Origin: Kitagawia praeruptora
Lineage: Eukaryota; Streptophyta; Magnoliopsida; Apiales; Apiaceae
Direction of reading: 5' to 3'
Assembly (NCBI GenBank): GCA_037693485.1
Contig: CM075350.1
Location: 124,556,001 to 124,620,000 of the forward strand
Length of the DNA stretch: 64,000 nt
Shown: piece by piece, positions 33,068-46,074 of the stretch
Position numbering within the stretch: position 1 is the stretch's first letter
Layout: the number at the start of each line of letters is the position of its first letter
Position numbers and translations under genes: made by a program
The notes under the pieces: model-generated
The model's database searches: none
The model's input: only the letters and a program-made list of their open reading frames with translations
What the model was told of the DNA's origin: nothing

Positions 33068-34351
33068 ATGGCACAAATTCCGAAGTTGATCATGAGTCTT
33101 TCTTTGCTCATCATTCTAAAAGGTAGGTAAAAAACGAATGTTCATTCAAATTAAAATACTTTTTCATAAATTTATATTTAGTGACATGTTTTTAATATCA
33201 TGATGTAGGTGTTTTCAGTACCACATTCACATTTGTTAATAAGTGTGACTACACAGTCTGGCCAGGAATTTTAGGCAGTCCAAGTTTGGGCAGCACAGGG
33301 TTTGAGCTAGCCAAGGGAACCTCTCAGTCCTTCCAAGCTCCGACGGGTTGGTCAGGCCGGTTCTGGGGCAGAACTGGCTGCAACTTCGACGCATCGGGTC
33401 AGGGCTCATGCACAACTGCAGACTGTGGTTCAGGCCAAGTTGAGTGTAATGGCGCAGGAGCCACACCACCAGCTACACTAGCGGAATTCACACTCGGGTC
33501 AGGTAGCCAGGACTTTTATGATGTGAGCCTAGTTGATGGTTACAACATACAAATGATGGTTGAGGTGAGCGGAGGGTCTGGTCCATGTGAATCCACGGGT
33601 TGCTTTGAAGATTTGAACATGAGGTGTCCTGCTGAGCTGAAGGTGGAGGGTGGAAGTGCGTGTAATAGTGCTTGCACCGCTTTTGCCACCCCTGAGTACT
33701 GCTGTAAAGGGGAGTTTAACTCACCTACAGCTTGTTCACCCTCTGTTTACTCGCAAATATTCAAGAGCGCATGTCCAAGATCGTATAGCTACGCATATGA
33801 TGATAAGACTAGTACATTTACATGTACAGGTGCAGATTATAGCATGACATTTTGTCCAAACCGCCCAAGGTATATCATTTTTTACATTATTTTTCGATAA
33901 ATATCAATTTCAGAAATTTATAAACACACACACTCATCGAATCTTTGTTGAGCTTCAATCTCTCAACCCGAGCAACAGTATAACATACTTCACTAAAACT
34001 CAACTCTCACCCTCCTCTAACTAGGAGAAGGGTGATATTTACTAGTCTGATTTAAGAATTAAGCTTATCATTGTCATTTGTAATGTATCAGTTAGCATGT
34101 GAAGTATGACTAATTTGGAACTTTTTATATTGCTACACAGTTCAAAAACTACAAGAGATGCACCAGATACAAGTGAAGGGTCAGGGTCGGGGTCGGGGTC
34201 GGAACCAGAGTCTACAACATTGCCAGATGGATGGTTAGCAAACTTAGCAACTGGAGAGTCAAGTAGATCATACAGTTTTGGTGCTGCACAAATTGTTGGA
34301 TTTGTTATTGCTGCTGTATCTGTCACATTCACTTTTACGCAATTTTTTTAG
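33068..34351 (+). CDS. Thaumatin-like protein 2 (GPI-type tail)
   Basis: Model: exons 33068-33122, 33209-33869 and 34141-34351 (55+661+211 nt, 308 residues) with GT-AG borders and consistent phases (1, then 2). Exon 1 is a signal peptide (MAQIPKLIMSLSLLIILKG). Exon 2 holds the thaumatin domain with 16 cysteines, the CTTADCGSG signature, LAEF and YDVSLVDGYN cleft residues. Exon 3 encodes a linker including GSGSGSGSE (a GGGTCG-type microsatellite) and a C-terminal hydrophobic segment after SSRSYS, a credible GPI-attachment region. It has the same architecture as thaumatin-like gene 1 but a longer, Ser/Gly-rich stalk. Probably extracellular, cell-surface anchored. Looks intact. Confidence 0.92.
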
Positions 34352-34923
34352 TCTCTCCAGTGTTTCAATCACAAGGAAAAATAGATTATTGGTAGAGAGA
34401 CTTGGTTAGAGTAGACACCAGCTATATTTAGGCAAGTTTTCTTATACTTTAATGTAAGTTACTGTTGTTTATGTATATAATGATTATTTAAAAACATTTT
34501 TCTTCTTGGGTTTGAATGATTAAGGATTAAAAGTGCAGCATTATTAAAGATTATCTCTGGAAGTGGAATCTTCTTTTATGGGATCCACTTAGTTGTAGTT
34601 GATTAGTACATTAATTTTGATAATTGAGGCAAAAGTGCTTAATGAGTTGAAGTGAAGTGTAAAAGCCACATGGTAAATGCAAAAGATGATTTTGATGCAG
34701 AGATGCTTGACTCTTTAAATGACCACATTTTGTATCTTGAAGCTGACATCTTGCAACAAGCATAGTACTTAATACATAGGCATTCTTGGTTAGTAGATGT
34801 TTTGTTAAACCATTTCCTAAAGTATCAAGTATATAGTATAAAGACAGAGGCAATACAAATCTGAGGTGTTAACCTCAATTCTTATGGTTGCTAGCTAAGC
34901 TATCTAGTCATGTTAGGAAGTTG
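34352..34923. other. 3' flank of thaumatin-like gene 2
   Basis: AT-rich, likely 3' untranslated region and beyond. No second gene is recognised. Confidence 0.35.
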
Positions 34924-35080
34924 TGTAACACCCCAGTCCCACTCCCACATCGAAGAGATTTGGGAATTCTGTTCAGTTTATAAGGCAAAGTATTTAAGTG
35001 GGGATGTAACACCCTAGTCCCACATCGAGAAGATTTGGGAGTTCTGTTCAGTTTATAAGGCAAAGTACTATTACTATTTG
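34924..35080 (+). repeat. Tandem duplication, 81-bp unit
   Basis: The unit starting tgtaacaccc(c/t)agtcccac and ending ttcagtttataaggcaaagta occurs at 34924 and 35005. tgtaacacccc and tcccacatcg are words often found in plant LTR or TRIM termini, but no second terminus was found. Confidence 0.6.
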
Positions 35081-36216
35081 CACCAACAAATCATATCATG
35101 ATCTTTTGGGGGCGGAATTTGACCAGGTTATCACAAGTTGTCTAATGTCGACGGGCCCTGGTCTTTTGGAACCTTTTATGAGCATAGCAACAACATAATA
35201 TAATTGCTCACACTCTTGTTGAGCCATCTACAGGCACTGAAACATAAGGATCAGACGCAGAACGCTTTGCTTTAAACGAACGGTTAAACAATTCACAATG
35301 GTATACACATAGTTTGGCTGGTTTGTATATCAACCTAATCAGCTTAAAAGTTAAAACGTCGTAATATGGAAATGGTGCTGACTGCTAATGATGCAAGAAC
35401 CACTGCTAAAGATGCGAGAACCAAATGATGAAATCAACTTTGTATATACTTAACTGAACTTCATAACATAATCATCTGGCCAGCCTCGAGTGATAGTTAT
35501 AGACGATCATGATTTAATTTACGTGTACCGCGGAGATTAGTCAGATAATTGACGAGATTCTTATACATACGAGGGACAAAGAACTAAATAGAAAGGAACC
35601 AACAGGTCAGTTTGATTCTCACCCAACTTGTTTGTGGGGAGAGCCGATGGAACAAAATAAAGAAAGAAACAAGTCTGCTTTTCTTGAAGATAAGACCACT
35701 ACCTTCATTTTGGAATTTGGATGGACCTATCAATTCTTTTGTATATCTAACAAAGGCCAAGTGGACCGGCTACCTTTAGGTTTTAAGCATCCTGAGAGAA
35801 AGCAATAGAAAGATTGAACAAAGCATCAGCTTTTGCAAGATTTGTAATGTGTAAACCAACAGTTTCAAAAGATTGCATTGACAAATTTTCATTCTAACCT
35901 TTTGAAAAATTGTGATCGGGAGTGCTGTCAACATATTGCATTATGAATATCAATACAGTTCACAACAATTACTTGCCCTTTTTCTTTTTCCGCAAATAGT
36001 TGATGTGTTCCGCAACCCCGCTCTACTAATATTTGAACTCTCGACCTTTGCTTCATTTCATGAAATTGACCACTCCATAACACCAACACACTGTCGATGC
36101 TCAACTTCACATAATTGGACTCCAAAACCTGCATATAATTAAGCTATCCAATGCACTCTCAATTATAGAGGTATGTTTCTCTTGCTACTTTTTATGTCCC
36201 TTTTCATTTTGCTAAA
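35081..36216. other. Intergenic spacer between thaumatin-like 2 and BCCP
   Basis: No ORF with recognisable similarity. Composition is less AT-extreme than the transposon-rich parts. It includes a local duplication (gatgcaagaaccactgctaaagatgcgagaacca near 35390). Confidence 0.35.
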
Positions 36217-36224
36217 AAAAACAT

Positions 36225-36399
36225 GGGAAATGTTAAATCCATAACAAATTTTTTATTTCCAAAGCAAATTTCTGTGAAAAGACAAAACTATCCTTATTTT
36301 AAACCAAGCCCCCTGCATTCACAAAAACAAGGGCAATTTGGTCTTTTCACATAAACCTGCTCTGGAAATAAAAATTTTGCTCTGAATTTAACATTTCTC
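36225..36399. mobile_element. MITE with ~57-bp terminal inverted repeats
   Basis: Left arm starts GGGAAATGTTAAATCC and right arm (read inward) GAGAAATGTTAAATTC. Pairing continues with few mismatches to gtgaaaagac in both arms, so the 175-bp element can fold almost end to end. The 8-bp duplication AAAAACAT flanks it exactly (36217-36224 and 36400-36407). The length of target duplication suggests hAT; the long arms suggest a Mutator derivative. Confidence 0.8.
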
Positions 36400-36407
36400 A
36401 AAAACAT

Positions 36408-36904
36408 TTATACACAACTTTAAAGTTATTCCTGCTTGAATGTTTTAAATCAGTTCTTGATTTAGACTGAAAAGCAGGCTGGATCCTTCTTTATATTCAT
36501 TAGTGTAGTATAGTAATGAACTAAAACTGCCACATAAGGTTTTGAGAACTAATTTTAGATCTGATTTGGTATTCCTGGTATTTCCAATCATGGGAAAGAA
36601 ATAGGGAACGGCTATGTGAAGAGGTCTACTAAATAAAATAAAACAAAAGCATTCAAATATGCTCTTCAAGGGAAAATAAAGTTCATAGAAAAAAAAATTG
36701 ACAAACTTAAAGTTTGCAACCTAAGGTACAAAAACAAAATCTGCAATTTCGGGTGACAAAACGTCAAATTTGTATTATTTTTGATTTTGTAAGACCTAAA
36801 GTAACAGGAAATTAAAGATAATACATTCACATAATTATCAATAGCAGCACAACAGATCTAAGCTCAGTCTCCTGTCAAGTTCCATGGTAAAGCACCTTTG
36901 TTCT
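36408..36904. other. 3' flank of BCCP
   Basis: Includes the likely 3' untranslated region of the minus-strand BCCP transcript. Nothing else is recognised. Confidence 0.4.
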
Positions 36905-39900
36905 TCACGGTTCAATGAGAAATAGCGGCTGCAAGGAGGGCACAATTCAGTCAACTATCAAACAACACATAATGTGGCTAAAAGAGACGTATGTGCTCAT
37001 AACATATATACATGTAAAGGAGGGGGGGGGGGGAGCAGGGATGGCGATACTGACCATATCGACGCTAACTGGTTTCGCATCTTCTACTAGTACATCGACC
37101 ACAGTTCCAGCATGTTCAGCCTGTACATGAATCCACATGGTTTATTGTCAGTAATTAAATATTACAAGGACGGACAGGAGCCAAGAAATGCAAATTAATA
37201 TATGTGTGTGTGCACAAGTGCATCATAGCTAGTAAAATTGTCGACAATGGTAAATATGCTTGAAAGGCAAAGATCCCTAAAACCCGTACCAAAGTTTGAA
37301 GCTGCTAACAAAAGACAATTGACATGACACCAATCAAATATCAAAAAGTGGTTTATCAATGGGGGAGCCATGGAGCACTAGGGTTCCAACTCTAACCAGA
37401 GCTTTCAGTTACAGAAACTTAATCGAACAAATTACTGTCCAAACTCGAGCTCGTTAATTATGAAATGAATCTGATCAGATCTACATCCAGCCGTATTCGA
37501 GCGAGCTAGAGCACAAACCAGTTCGCAAACAAACATACTTCCTTAATCTCGTTTTTCTTATCGAACTGAATTTCATCATCCGAAGCTAGAGCTTCTATGA
37601 AGTTGGTGTTCATTATCCGTGTAAGACATGCTTCGAGTGGCAAACTTAATATATAAGAGTTCATGCATGCTTGCTCAAACAGTCCACAACCAACAGATTT
37701 TAAAATCATTCATCCACATATTAGAATAACTTCAAGTTTTTGTACTTGTGCCAAGTCTCGTGTAAATGATATACAAAAGAAAGACCATTTATTTGTGCTA
37801 CATCAAAGAGGGCTAATGCCTAATGGCTAATGTACATTCAACACAGTTCACTTTGTTTTATCCAACTTCTAATATACTCATCAACCATAACTTAATAAGA
37901 CAGACGAAGAATAACATTTTGACATGAACAAAAAAATCCAAAAAAGAGTAAAGATGCTTACTTCGATTTCGTTCATCAGCTTCATGGCCTCGATGATGCA
38001 TATTACCTGACCTTTCTGGACCTTGTCTCCTACCTAATAATTTCATACATGAAAAGTCAGACACATAGGAAAATACTTTTAATTGTATCATTTGAAAAGA
38101 ACAGTAGCATTGTATTATCCGTATATATTTCTACAAGGGGCTTTTCCCAAAACTAACAGTCAAAACTCGACTCCTTTGTGTGCAAACAGAATTCAAGTAC
38201 AGTAATATTGAACAGTACAGAGAGAAAAATCAGTGCTATAATTTGGCTGTCAACTAAGAATGGGCTGAGGCTGTTAAGATATCTTGACTCTTGAGATTAG
38301 GTAGATACATTTGTACATGTGACTAAATTTCAAAAGTTTCTGGTCGATATTGTATTGGACAAGCAAATTAAATGTCTTTATCTCCAATTCTTCTTTGAGC
38401 TAAGTTATGTAACAAGTTCAGAAATACATAGAATAAAAGAACGTTTACCTTTACAAATGGCGGGGATCCAGGTGCGGGACAGCGATAAAAGGTTCCAGCC
38501 ATGGGGCACTTAAGTGGAGGATGCGATGACTTTGGCGCTGCAGCAGGTGGTGCAGCCAGAGCTGGTGGAGAGGCTTTAACAGAAGCAGGAGCTGCTTGTG
38601 CGGGAGGTAACTGGGGAGGAGCCGCTGTCTGGTGCGACGGGGACTGCATCATAACATAAGGAGCTGCAGGGGGCTGTGGTAAAGCTTCCTTCTTTCTTAT
38701 AAGAACTTCACAGTTTTCTTGCTTTAGCTGGAGCTCCATGATGTCTCTTGAATCCACAAGCCTGCCACAGAAAATAGAGTTACTCCAAGGCAATAAAAGG
38801 ACAAGTAGTTAATAAAATGAGCAAATAAACACATTATTTATACAGATGAAGGATAGTATACACACTCTATTAGATCTGCCACTTGATCCATAAATGCCGT
38901 GATGGATGATGCATCAGGAATGGCAACCTGAGAAGAAGTTTTTTTGGTTGATTCTTCTGTCTTTGTATCTGGAACTAGTACAGAGTTTGATGATTTTTCA
39001 ACTGAAACCTTTGATGTGGAGAGTGGAATCAGGTGAAGGCCAAAAATAAACTAAAAGCAATATGTTGGAAAGGAAAAAGAGCTAGGAGACTTGACAACAA
39101 TGTTTAACATACCGCATTCAGCTGAGCAGATGCCCTAAGAACTTCATGCTGGTTCCGGTTGGATGCCTGCAGTACATCATTTACAAAAGTAAAAAAGTAG
39201 CCATAAACAGGATACATAATATGCCAAACAGCACAAGATGTCTTTCAAAATCTGGGCACAAGCACGTAACACAACAGGTCTTATGTCACTCATATAGATC
39301 GATAATTTATTGTAAAAGTGGTACTGTAGTAGTGATACCGAAAGTAGCAAAATTGGAGTGAAATGCAGTGATGTGCGACCAAGACCATCAAAATTCTAAG
39401 ATGCTATTCGTATCCTTGATTAACATAATTTCCCAAAAGCTATATTGCTACATTGATGGGATTATGAGAAGTGGATTACGGAGTACTAAGATTCTGGGTA
39501 ACAAATTTGAGTTGCAAAGTTAACAATACCAAAAAACACATAAGAATGCAGAGAAACAACTCTGTGTTCAACTTAAAGAGGAATTACGTAAAAAATTCTC
39601 GGAAGTCTAGATTAAAAAAATGCAAAAAGAACAAATATTTATCTTATTTCTGCAAAAGAGATTATAAATGTGAATTGAGAGCCAAATTCTAGTACAAATC
39701 ATCTTGAAATACACATACACGGATAAATTTCACCACATAATCTCAACCGAAAATACAACTTATAGATACACAAGCAAATAATTAACAATGCAAACAAGAT
39801 TCACTAAAACAATAAACAAGATCCACTAAAAACACAAATAATTTACTGTTTTATAGTTGGCAGGCAAGATTAACTTGTATACAAAACACATGCCTATGTA

Positions 39901-40388
39901 TACAATGAAGTGATGCAGACAGCAGCACACAGTCAACAATAGAACCTTTACAAAACATTAATGTAAATTAATAATCTCGATAAAATGATAAATTTAAAGA
40001 GTCCTAACATCATGCAATAAAACAATAATCTTGATAAATGAATAAAATTTTCATGTACAAGAACGAGTAGTACAATTAATAATCTCGATAAGTGAATAAA
40101 ATTTTAATGTTCGCAGTATAATTAATAATGTCGATAAATGAATAAAAACTTCATGTCCAAGAATGAGCAGCACAAATAATAATCTCAATAAATGAATAAA
40201 ATTTTATGGCTTATAACGAGGAGTTATACCTGAATGCCAAGAATGGAAGAGGAGTTGGGGAGTGAAGATCCGGAAAGAAAAGCCCGACTGGAAAATGAAT
40301 CGGGTCGAAAAGAAAGGATGGGCTTGGGCTGGGCCAGCTGAGCTGCAGGAGCACAAATCTTGGGGCAGGGAACAGAGAAAGAAGCCAT
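36905..40388 (-). CDS. BCCP: Biotin carboxyl carrier protein of plastid acetyl-CoA carboxylase
   Basis: Seven coding exons on the minus strand: 40230-40388, 39113-39166, 38866-39008, 38449-38761, 37962-38033, 37055-37120 and 36905-36928. All have GT-AG introns and consistent phases, giving 831 nt and 276 residues. The N-terminus (MASFSVPCPK, Ser/Pro-rich, about 70 residues) looks like a chloroplast transit peptide. A conserved helix (DIMELQLKQENCEVLIRKKE) is followed by a Pro/Ala-rich linker and the biotinyl domain CPMAGTFYRCPAPGSPPF...EAMKLMNEIE, with the biotinylated lysine at residue 241, ending PLFLIEP. This subunit carries biotin between the carboxylase and carboxyltransferase of the multisubunit plastid enzyme, making malonyl-CoA for fatty acids. 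It appears intact. The last exon encodes only seven residues. Confidence 0.96.
37022..37033. repeat. 12-base G homopolymer in last BCCP intron
   Basis: An uninterrupted G run in plus-strand orientation, C run in the transcript, about 20 bp from the splice donor of the penultimate exon. Confidence 0.8.
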
Positions 40389-40889
40389 TGATATCTCTCT
40401 GCTCTGATTCCACTCAAGAAATGAATTGTTGGAATGGAATGGAGATTGGAACGAGAAGGGGGGATTTGTAAGAGGAATTGGGCGGTGAAATCAATGCTGG
40501 GAATTGAACAAAGAGAGTTGTGGGTTGGGAGAGGGGGCGATACTTACAATGTGTTGCAAGTCCAGGAGGGCCTAGGATGTTCATAAAGTGGGCCCGGTTT
40601 AAACACTTGTCTCAGTGTGTGTTTCTGCATGTAGGTGGTACTTTAAACACCTGCCTGCCTGTACCCACTTCCACGGCTTCATACTTACGTAAGTCTCTTG
40701 TTTTTTCTTAGATTTTTATTTACTTGGTCACGTTTCAAAATTATCTTTAATAATCGATCGATCTTTTGAGTACTCGTTTTTATCGTTGGAATACTCGATC
40801 GAATATTTACTTAAATTTAAATTAGTTAATTTTCGATTTTCAAATACTCAGTCAAGTCAATTTATTTTTAGAACATTGCTATTATTATA
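40389..40889. other. BCCP 5' flank / promoter region
   Basis: Contains the start-proximal upstream region of BCCP read leftwards. No clear TATA box was identified. It includes a local near-repeat (cagtgtgtgtttctgcatgtaggtgg) but no ORF of substance. Confidence 0.3.
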
Positions 40890-41221
40890 TTAGGCAATTA
40901 TTCCATAGAGAACCATTTTATATGGAGAACCATGGAGAATCCTCTTCTTTAATCTCAATCTTTGGATCAATGTACAATCCAACGGCTCTCATTATCTGAT
41001 ACTAATTAATTATCAAAATAAAATTTTACTGTCATTACCGTTGTAGGTGTTTGTTATACACTGGTTAGCTTGTCTCCTTCAATCTCTCCGAAGATCTCTC
41101 CGATCAAATTCCACCGGCAATCTCTCCCACGATATCTCTCCTGTATCTCTGTCGCACTCTTCTATTACAGTCCATTTTATATCGTTTTTGATCAATTTGA
41201 TTTGCGTACGATCTCTTTCCG

Positions 41222-44200
41222 ATGGCGTCTTCATCAAATCAAGCTCAAAGCTTTGATTTTACTTTTGCTATTGATCTTTCATCAGGTTTTAATCTTTAAC
41301 CTTGTACACATAATTTTATAATATATGCTTCGATTCTGTAGTAGAATCAAATCACAATCTAAAAACTATAATTGTATTGTACATTGACTACTCATCATAC
41401 TCGAACCTTTATCCTTCAGTTTCGTACAAAAAAATTGATAGTTTATGTTTTGATTCTGTAATAGAATCAAAAATTATGTTTGTTACATATTTAGTTATTC
41501 TTCTGAAGTTTATTCTAAAGTTTATGATTCTGTTATCAAATCTAAAAATCCGGCAAGTTTCTTCAATAATCAGTTAGTACTGTTCATATTAGTTTCATTT
41601 GACCGTTTATGATAAAAATTCATATTTGTGCCTATATGCTTCCTGTTTTAGCTGGATTGAATGATTAACAATAATTGTTTTATACATATCTTTCGATTTT
41701 TATAGTATTCTATAGTAGAATCACAAATAAATTTACGATTTTATAGGATTTAGTATTCCATTGTATTTTACAAGCTTTACGATTTTCAGTGCTTATGATG
41801 AAAATTTTGATTCTATAACCAACAATTACTTTGATTCTACATTCAACAATTACTTCATTATGTCACTCTTTGTCTTGGTTCTCCAGTAACATCAAAATTG
41901 TTGCGTAGTCAGATTTTGTGATTTCAAACTATGTAGCTTTACAATTATATTTGGTTTTGTTATTGTACGACATATAGTTGACCAAATTTGAGTAGTCGTG
42001 GTAATTCGTATCTGCTACGATATATATTTAACCTAAAGGCATCTCAATGAATTAGTATCCAATTTTTTTGTGGTAATTCGTATCTGCTACGAAATTAATT
42101 TTTTTTGTTAGTGTCGTAATGTCTAGTTTTGTAATCATTCGTACGGGGTTTATAGACAAATATAATCATCTATATTTTAAGCAAGTTGAAACCTGATGTA
42201 CACTAATTGCATCTCTGCCAATTGTCAGTCAGTCTTTTACTTGGTTCTTTTACATTATCATAATTTTGATTTAAGGTTTTCAAACATATGTTCCTGATCC
42301 TGACTAACATATTTTAATGGTTTTTTTTTTTGTCTTTTTTTTTCAGTCAATGTTCCGTTTACTGAAAATAGTGATACTGTTGAGCTTGCATCTGATTCCA
42401 TTGGTAATGATATGGTCGAAGATTTGTTAGAAGGCTTTGATGATTCTTTTAGTAAAAGCAGTAAGTTGTGGATTCCCAAAGTGTTTGATGACAAAGTTAG
42501 ACCATACCCTGGCCTTCAATTTACTGATATTGAATCTTGTTTTCGGTTCTACACTGAGTATGGAAGGCAGGGTGGATTTGAGGTTCGGAAGTCAACACAA
42601 AAAGTCAGACAAGGCATTGTTGTCACAAAATATATTGTTTGTTCAAAAGCAGGGCACCACGAAACTTCTATGTCAAAAAATCTGGCTGCTAAATCAGATT
42701 CTTCTCATTCGTCCAGTACTATTGATGTGAAATGTAGGAGGACTGTCACTAAGAAATGTGAATGCAATGCAAAGATAATTTTGAAGTATATGGGCTTGAA
42801 TTGCTATGCAGTTTCCTCTTTTATTGAGGGTCATAACCACCCGTTATCATGTGCATCTGACAAAGAATTTCTTCGGTCAAATCGATGCATGACTTCTTTT
42901 TAGCGTCGATTTGTTTTAGATTCTGCAAAATCAAACTTAGGCCCGTATAGAGCTCACAACCTCTGCAAGTCCATTTCTGGTTCTTACTCTTCTGTTGGTG
43001 CAACTGCCGTGGATTTCCAAAATTGGATGAGGGATATTAAGCTATACATTGGTCAGCATGATGCTGACATGTTGCTTCAAAAATTTGAAAATAAACGTGA
43101 CACATCAGATGGAGGCTTCTTTTATGAATATCAGACTGATTCAAATGGCCACCTGACTTGTTTATTCTGGTGTGATGTTCGAGGCCGCAGGAATTATGAT
43201 GTTTTTGGAGATGTCGTGTCTTTCGATGCAACATATCGTACAAATAAGTAAGTTTTTTATATTACTTTTACATTCAATCATCGTTCAGTCATTCACATAT
43301 ATCACTGACTATGTTATTTTTTTCCCATTCCAGATATAGTATGGTTTTTGTGCCTTTCATATTGGGGTCGATAATCATTGGAAGAGTGTCACATTTGCTT
43401 CCGCTTTGCTTAGCCAAGAGACTGCAACGAATTTCACATGGGCGTGTGAGGCTTTTCTAAAAGCTTTTACACGCCCTCCAAAATGCATAATAACGGATCA
43501 GTGTCTTGGGATGAAAGTAGCCATTGATACAACATTTCCCCGTGTTATGCATCGATATTGTATGTGGCATATCATGCAGAAGTTTCCAGCCAAGGTACAT
43601 GAATTCTTAAAAGTTTTAACTTTAAAACCAACTTAGTATTGTATGAGTCTTCATGGAAGCACTTAATAAGTTTGATTTAAATAGTTGTTCTAATGTAGAA
43701 CCGATTTTGCCAAATTTTTGGTTCTATTACACAAGCAAAATTTATACCTTTCCATTTGTACACAAAACTGGTTCTATTACATAATCATAGTTTGATTTAA
43801 ATAGTCGTTCAAATATAGAACCTATTTTGACAAACTTTGGTCCTATTACAGAAGCAAAATTTATACATTTCCATTTATACACACAACTGGTTCTATTACA
43901 GAATCATAGTTTACACCTTACAATTTGTACACAAAACTAAATTAGTATTTGTTCTCATATTTGGTGCTTTTCTTATGAGTTTATGTTTTTTTTTTTAAAA
44001 ATAAATGTAGATTGGTCCTGTTTTTTGTGCGGAGTCTGGTTTCATGCAAGCACTTAATAAGTTTGTTTGGTCGTCACACTTGACGGTTGCTGAATTCGAA
44101 GAAGGTTGGGATGCGGTGCTTAAGGAATTTGGATTGACTGACCATGTTTGGTTGAAGGAGATCTATTCTATTAGAGCCTCATGGATTCCTGCCTTCTTTA

Positions 44201-45318
44201 GGGACAAGCCAATGGGAGCACTACTAAGAACAACTTCACGGTCAGAAAGCAGCAACTTTTTCTTTAACCATTTTGTCCAAAAAGGTGACACACTTTCAGA
44301 GTTCTACTTGTGTTATGAGAGTGCCATTGACAAACAGTTTCATGATCAAAAGAAATTGAATAATACTGACTTGAATTGTATTCCACAACCTGTAACTGAG
44401 AAGGACATTGAAAAGCATGCAGCTTGGCTTTACACTCGTTCTATGTTCTACAAGGTTCAAAAACAAATAAAAGCGAGTTGTTTTCATATCTGGCAGGCCA
44501 ACCAACGATTGTTGATGGTGTGAATAAGCACATAGTTCGTGATAATAGTTTGAATGGAAAGTTGTTTGAGGTTGGCTTTTCTCCGTCGACAAATGATGTA
44601 AGCTGTTCTTGTAAGCTTTTTATTAGAGTTGGTTATCTCTGTCGACATTGTTTTTACTGTTTAGGTCTTTGGGGGGTGGATGAAATTCCACATCAGTTCT
44701 TATTAAAGCGCTGGATGAGAAATGCATATAAATTTTGTAAATTGAAGTTTTCTACTGAAACGGAAATTAGTAGTGATGGGCAGATAATTAGAGATACATC
44801 AAATAAAATATGGAGGGAGTACCAAGCTTGCTTTGATAATGTTTCCAGTAATGTAAATGGTTTACAATATTTGTTGGATGAAATGAAGTGTTTGAGGACT
44901 AGAATTAAAGAAAAATACGAGAAGTGTCCAGTAACAAAGGATGACATGCTTCAAGAAATATTTGATGTTAGGCCTTCTGGTTCAACTAGTGTTCGTCCGC
45001 CACTGCCAAGTAATAACAAAGGAAGCCGAAAAAGGATTCCTGGTCCTGCAGAGTTAAGTTGTGATGGTAAAAAAAGAAAACTCAAGAAGTGCAAAGGATG
45101 TGATCTGTATGTCTATCATGATAAACGTACTTGCCCGAACAAAGTGAAACAGGTTAAGGGTGTTCAGATTCAATCAAATCAGTCCAAGCAACCTCCAGCT
45201 TTGGATGGTCAGAATGTAATCACCGATCCCACTATTGAAGTACACCCTCCTCCGTCTTTGGATTGTCAGACTGTTTAGACGAATGGAATTCCCATTTCCA
45301 CTATTGAAGTACAAACAG
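41222..45318 (+). pseudogene. FAR1/MULE-type transposase pseudogene
   Basis: Likely exons: 41222-41285 (starts MASSSNQAQSF), 42347-43247, 43334-43594 and 44011-45318, joined in phase. Domains in order: a FAR1 DNA-binding WRKY-GCM1 type zinc finger (FRFYTEYGRQGGFEVR; later HNH-like EGHNHPLS), a MULE transposase core (SFDATYRTNK, CIITDQCLGMK, HRYCMWH), a SWIM zinc finger (CSCKLFIRVGYLCRHC, about 44608-44655) and a basic, Cys-rich tail. Lesions: TAG at 42901-42903, a 1-nt shift near 43355, a shift near 44490 and TAG at 45276-45278 before the probable natural end. It is therefore not functional as it stands. FAR1/FHY3 transcription factors share this fold, but the lesions and the transposon context favour a decayed transposase. 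Confidence 0.85.
43672..43912. repeat. Tandem duplication of ~120-bp unit in transposase intron
   Basis: The unit tttgatttaaatagt(t/c)gttc...ggttctattaca(t/g)aatcatag occurs twice in succession. Each unit contains two or more half-copies of the gguttct/agaacc palindrome words that mark this block. Confidence 0.75.
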
Positions 45319-46074
45319 GTAACTCTTGCTCATTGTCTTATTTTCCATACTAGCTGGATCAAAATGAATTTTTAAGTTAACTGTTTACTTGTTTGCGGAT
45401 AGAGGTTATAGTTATACAGTTGAATGAACAAATTAAAGTCTTGTTTTTGTTTTCATGCAGCGTGTTGAGAAACATAGAGGATTGTATCAAACACTTTCAC
45501 TGAGGGAGTTCATGAAGTTAAAGATTGAAACTCTGTTTTGGTGAAACATTGATAAAAGACTGTCAATGCTCATTTGTGACTAATTCTTTGTTTAGAGTTT
45601 GAATATCTGAATCATGTCAATTTTCTTTTGTTTTGTATGAACTTTTTTGTTCCTACATTGTAAAAAGACACCGTTTTGCTTGAACGGTTTTAAGCATCCT
45701 TATTACGTAATGTTCTTTCTTTTGTATTTTTTTTAAATTCGAGTGTTCTATGAAATTACTTAATCTGTCACTAATTGATAATCAAAGATTTCGATTTGTA
45801 GTTTTTTACTTTCTATTGATTCCATAGTAGAATCAAAAGATAAATACTTTTGGTTCTGTTACAGAATTTTGTGAATATTCACCTTGAAAAAATTACACAA
45901 CTCCAAACGACTTATATACAATAGTAATTTGTGCAGGAATTAAAGTTATTTACAACCAAGTACCATAATTTGTCCAACAAAGTTATTTACAAGCAATCAC
46001 AAAATAAAAGTTGAATTTTAACCAACAAGTCTAGATTACATAGAACATAATAAGCGATCAAATGTTCATGATCA
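45319..46074. other. Spacer between transposase and DUF4283 gene (convergent)
   Basis: Non-coding. It includes a possible last splice junction of the transposase (tttcatgcag at about 45460) and the palindrome gattccatagtagaatc at 45828-45844. Confidence 0.4.

Noticed and set aside
34924..35080. Possible Cassandra/TRIM element from tgtaacacccc and tcccacatcg words
   Set aside because: No 5S-like region, second LTR or primer site was found; kept only as a tandem repeat.
37022..37033. G run as a regulatory quadruplex
   Set aside because: A single homopolymer inside an intron; also a common assembly-length uncertainty.
40204..40471. Open frames on both strands over BCCP exon 1
   Set aside because: Overlap a well-supported transit-peptide exon; chance frames.
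40890..40960. Firm MULE terminal inverted repeat
   Set aside because: No inverted counterpart seen near 63 kb or around 45-49 kb. The left border is given as approximate only.
41332..41348. Palindromes as heat-shock elements
   Set aside because: Heat-shock elements need alternating nGAAn/nTTCn at 5-bp steps. Here TTC and GAA are seven bases apart and in the wrong arrangement.
41222..45318. Functional FAR1/FHY3-type light-signalling factor
   Set aside because: Two or more stops and two frameshifts, plus transposon context.
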